Source: Candidatus Gastranaerophilales bacterium
GTDB lineage: Bacteria > Cyanobacteriota > Vampirovibrionia > Gastranaerophilales > Gastranaerophilaceae
Assembly: GCA_944324165.1 (NCBI GenBank)
Contig: CALUVG010000002.1
Span: forward strand, 62,001-126,000
Reading direction: 5' to 3'
DNA: 64,000 nt
Position numbers and translations under genes: made by a program. Shown here in pieces: positions 63,053 to 64,000 of the stretch (position 1 is the first letter of the stretch; the number at the start of each line of letters is the position of its first letter). The notes below the pieces were generated by a model that was not told the origin of the DNA, ran no database searches, and saw only the letters and a program-made list of their open reading frames with translations.

Positions 63053-63856
63053 ATGCAAAAGGTCTATGAAAAGTATGATATAACATTATTTCAAGGTGAT
63101 TGTATTGAGGTTTTAAATAAGGCAACACCAGAATCCGTTGATATGATTTTTGCCGATCCCCCGTATATGTTATCTAACGGTGGAATTACTTGTCATGCAG
63201 GAAAGGTCGTCTCAGTTAATAAAGGAAAGTGGGATGAGAGTAAAGGGATTGATGAGGATTTTGAATTCCACAACAAATGGATAAAAGCCTGCAAAAGAGT
63301 TTTGAAACAAAATGGAACAATCTGGATTTCGGGAACTTATCATTCTATTTATGCTTGTGGTTTTGCTTTACAAAAAAATGGATTTAAAATTTTAAACGAT
63401 ATTTGTTGGTTTAAGCCAAATGCTTCGCCGAATATGTCTTGTAGGTATTTTACAGCAAGCCATGAAACACTTTTGTGGGCAAAAATCGATAATAAGGAAA
63501 AACATACATTCAATTATGAGCTTATAAAAAATGGTGATTGGGGTGAAGATTTTATTAAAAAGCCAGAAAAACAAATGCGTTCAGTCTGGGCAATAGGAAC
63601 TACAAAAAGTTATGAAAAAGAATTTGGTAAACATCCAACACAAAAACCTTTAGAATTGTTAAGGCGTATAATCCTTGCATCAACGAATGTTGGAGATTTG
63701 ATTCTTGACCCTTTTACAGGAAGCTCAACAACTGGTATAATGGCTTTAGAATTAGATAGGAAATTTATTGGTATAGACTTGGAAAAAGAATATTTAGACC
63801 TTTCAATCAAAAGGTTTGAACAAGCATTTTCAAAGAAAGAAAAAGTATGGCAGTAA
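63053..63856 (+). CDS. Beta-class adenine-N6 DNA methyltransferase (DpnA/HinfI type)
   Basis: 267 residues. Motif IV is FADPPYML near the N-terminus (residues about 33-40), and the SAM-binding motif I is [13 protein letters not shown] near the C-terminus, the beta-class order. Between them is the target-recognition region. In DpnII/MboI systems a beta-class enzyme of this size (DpnA) methylates GATC, also in single strands, alongside a Dam-like enzyme, which is what the next gene encodes. The restriction enzyme would lie beyond the window. It is divergent from Gabija. Confidence 0.85.
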   Translation: MQKVYEKYDITLFQGDCIEVLNKATPESVDMIFADPPYMLSNGGITCHAGKVVSVNKGKWDESKGIDEDFEFHNKWIKACKRVLKQNGTIWISGTYHSIYACGFALQKNGFKILNDICWFKPNASPNMSCRYFTASHETLLWAKIDNKEKHTFNYELIKNGDWGEDFIKKPEKQMRSVWAIGTTKSYEKEFGKHPTQKPLELLRRIILASTNVGDLILDPFTGSSTTGIMALELDRKFIGIDLEKEYLDLSIKRFEQAFSKKEKVWQ

Positions 63857-64000
63857 TTTTAGAACAATTGAAAAATGAAACATATCCGATTGTTAAATGG
63901 GTTGGCGGAAAACGTCAGCTAATGTTTGAACTGCTCAAAAATATGCCAATGTCTTACAACAGATATTTTGAACCTTTTATCGGTGGTGGTGCCCTGTTTT
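63847..64000 (+). CDS. Dam/DpnM-like adenine methyltransferase (5' part only)
   Basis: 51 residues are seen before the window ends. KWVGGKRQL is motif X, and [13 protein letters not shown] is motif I of the alpha-class Dam family. The ATG overlaps the end of the upstream methyltransferase gene by ten bases, so the two are coupled. The family methylates adenine in GATC. Together they indicate a GATC-type restriction-modification locus. Confidence 0.85.
   Translation, partial: MAVILEQLKNETYPIVKWVGGKRQLMFELLKNMPMSYNRYFEPFIGGGALF

Noticed and set aside
1..64000. CRISPR arrays, insertion sequences with transposase, rRNA genes and intact tRNA genes
   Set aside because: No regularly spaced repeats, transposase-like protein, rRNA-like sequence or full cloverleaf was found by eye.

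Overview
The window looks like a chromosome segment from a gut, non-photosynthetic relative of cyanobacteria (Vampirovibrionia / Gastranaerophilales). This is inferred, not proven. The points in favour are low GC, Gram-negative envelope genes (kdsD, kdsC, uppP, MCE/Mla transport, TolC-type channels), and three genes for pilin-like proteins with the leader FTLAEVLITLAIIG that is very common in that lineage. No rRNA gene, intact tRNA or CRISPR array was seen.

Layout. 1-4.7 kb: a MarR-controlled EmrAB-type efflux locus with a divergent TolC-type channel. 4.7-7.5 kb: an ion transporter, an ADP-ribosyltransferase (ART)-like membrane protein and a small gene. 7.6-10.4 kb: kdsD-kdsC-queD and uppP. 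10.4-16.5 kb: a 1842-residue protein (EF-hand, coiled coils, 18-residue repeats, FHA domain, C-terminal R-S-E ART) followed by two small paralogues. 16.8-22.1 kb: a three-gene operon of two membrane-associated unknowns and a GH13-family protein with an EF-hand. 22.2-28.7 kb: an XRE/pilin pair, another possible ART-fold protein, typA and secreted unknowns. 28.8-31.8 kb: acyltransferase, MCE (MlaD-like), MscS, rlmH. 31.8-38.8 kb: a second XRE/pilin pair, an M49-like peptidase, an aminotransferase-mlaF-mlaE operon, a candidate small RNA and two small unknowns. 38.8-45.3 kb: a DegT aminotransferase, aspS, a large zincin-type protein and ribF. 45.3-47.3 kb: a ParDE-type toxin-antitoxin and a third XRE/pilin pair with a perfect 40-bp palindrome. 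47.4-56.2 kb: a GH38 mannosidase, then a six-gene TetR-TolC-HlyD-ABC export operon. 56.3-57.3 kb: remains of three truncated genes. 57.6-64 kb: a very AT-rich defence island with a REase-nSTAND3 protein, Gabija (gajA, gajB) and two DNA adenine methyltransferases of DpnII/MboI type.

Cross-cutting patterns. (1) Three times an XRE repressor-like gene is divergent from a pilin-like gene; at two loci repeated or inverted elements overlap a strong promoter, and at the third a long palindrome lies between the genes. (2) At least five genes have TATAAT exactly six bases before the start codon and no Shine-Dalgarno, which predicts leaderless mRNAs. (3) ART-type domains recur in two clear genes and one doubtful one; the largest is followed by two duplicated small genes that could encode immunity or partner proteins.
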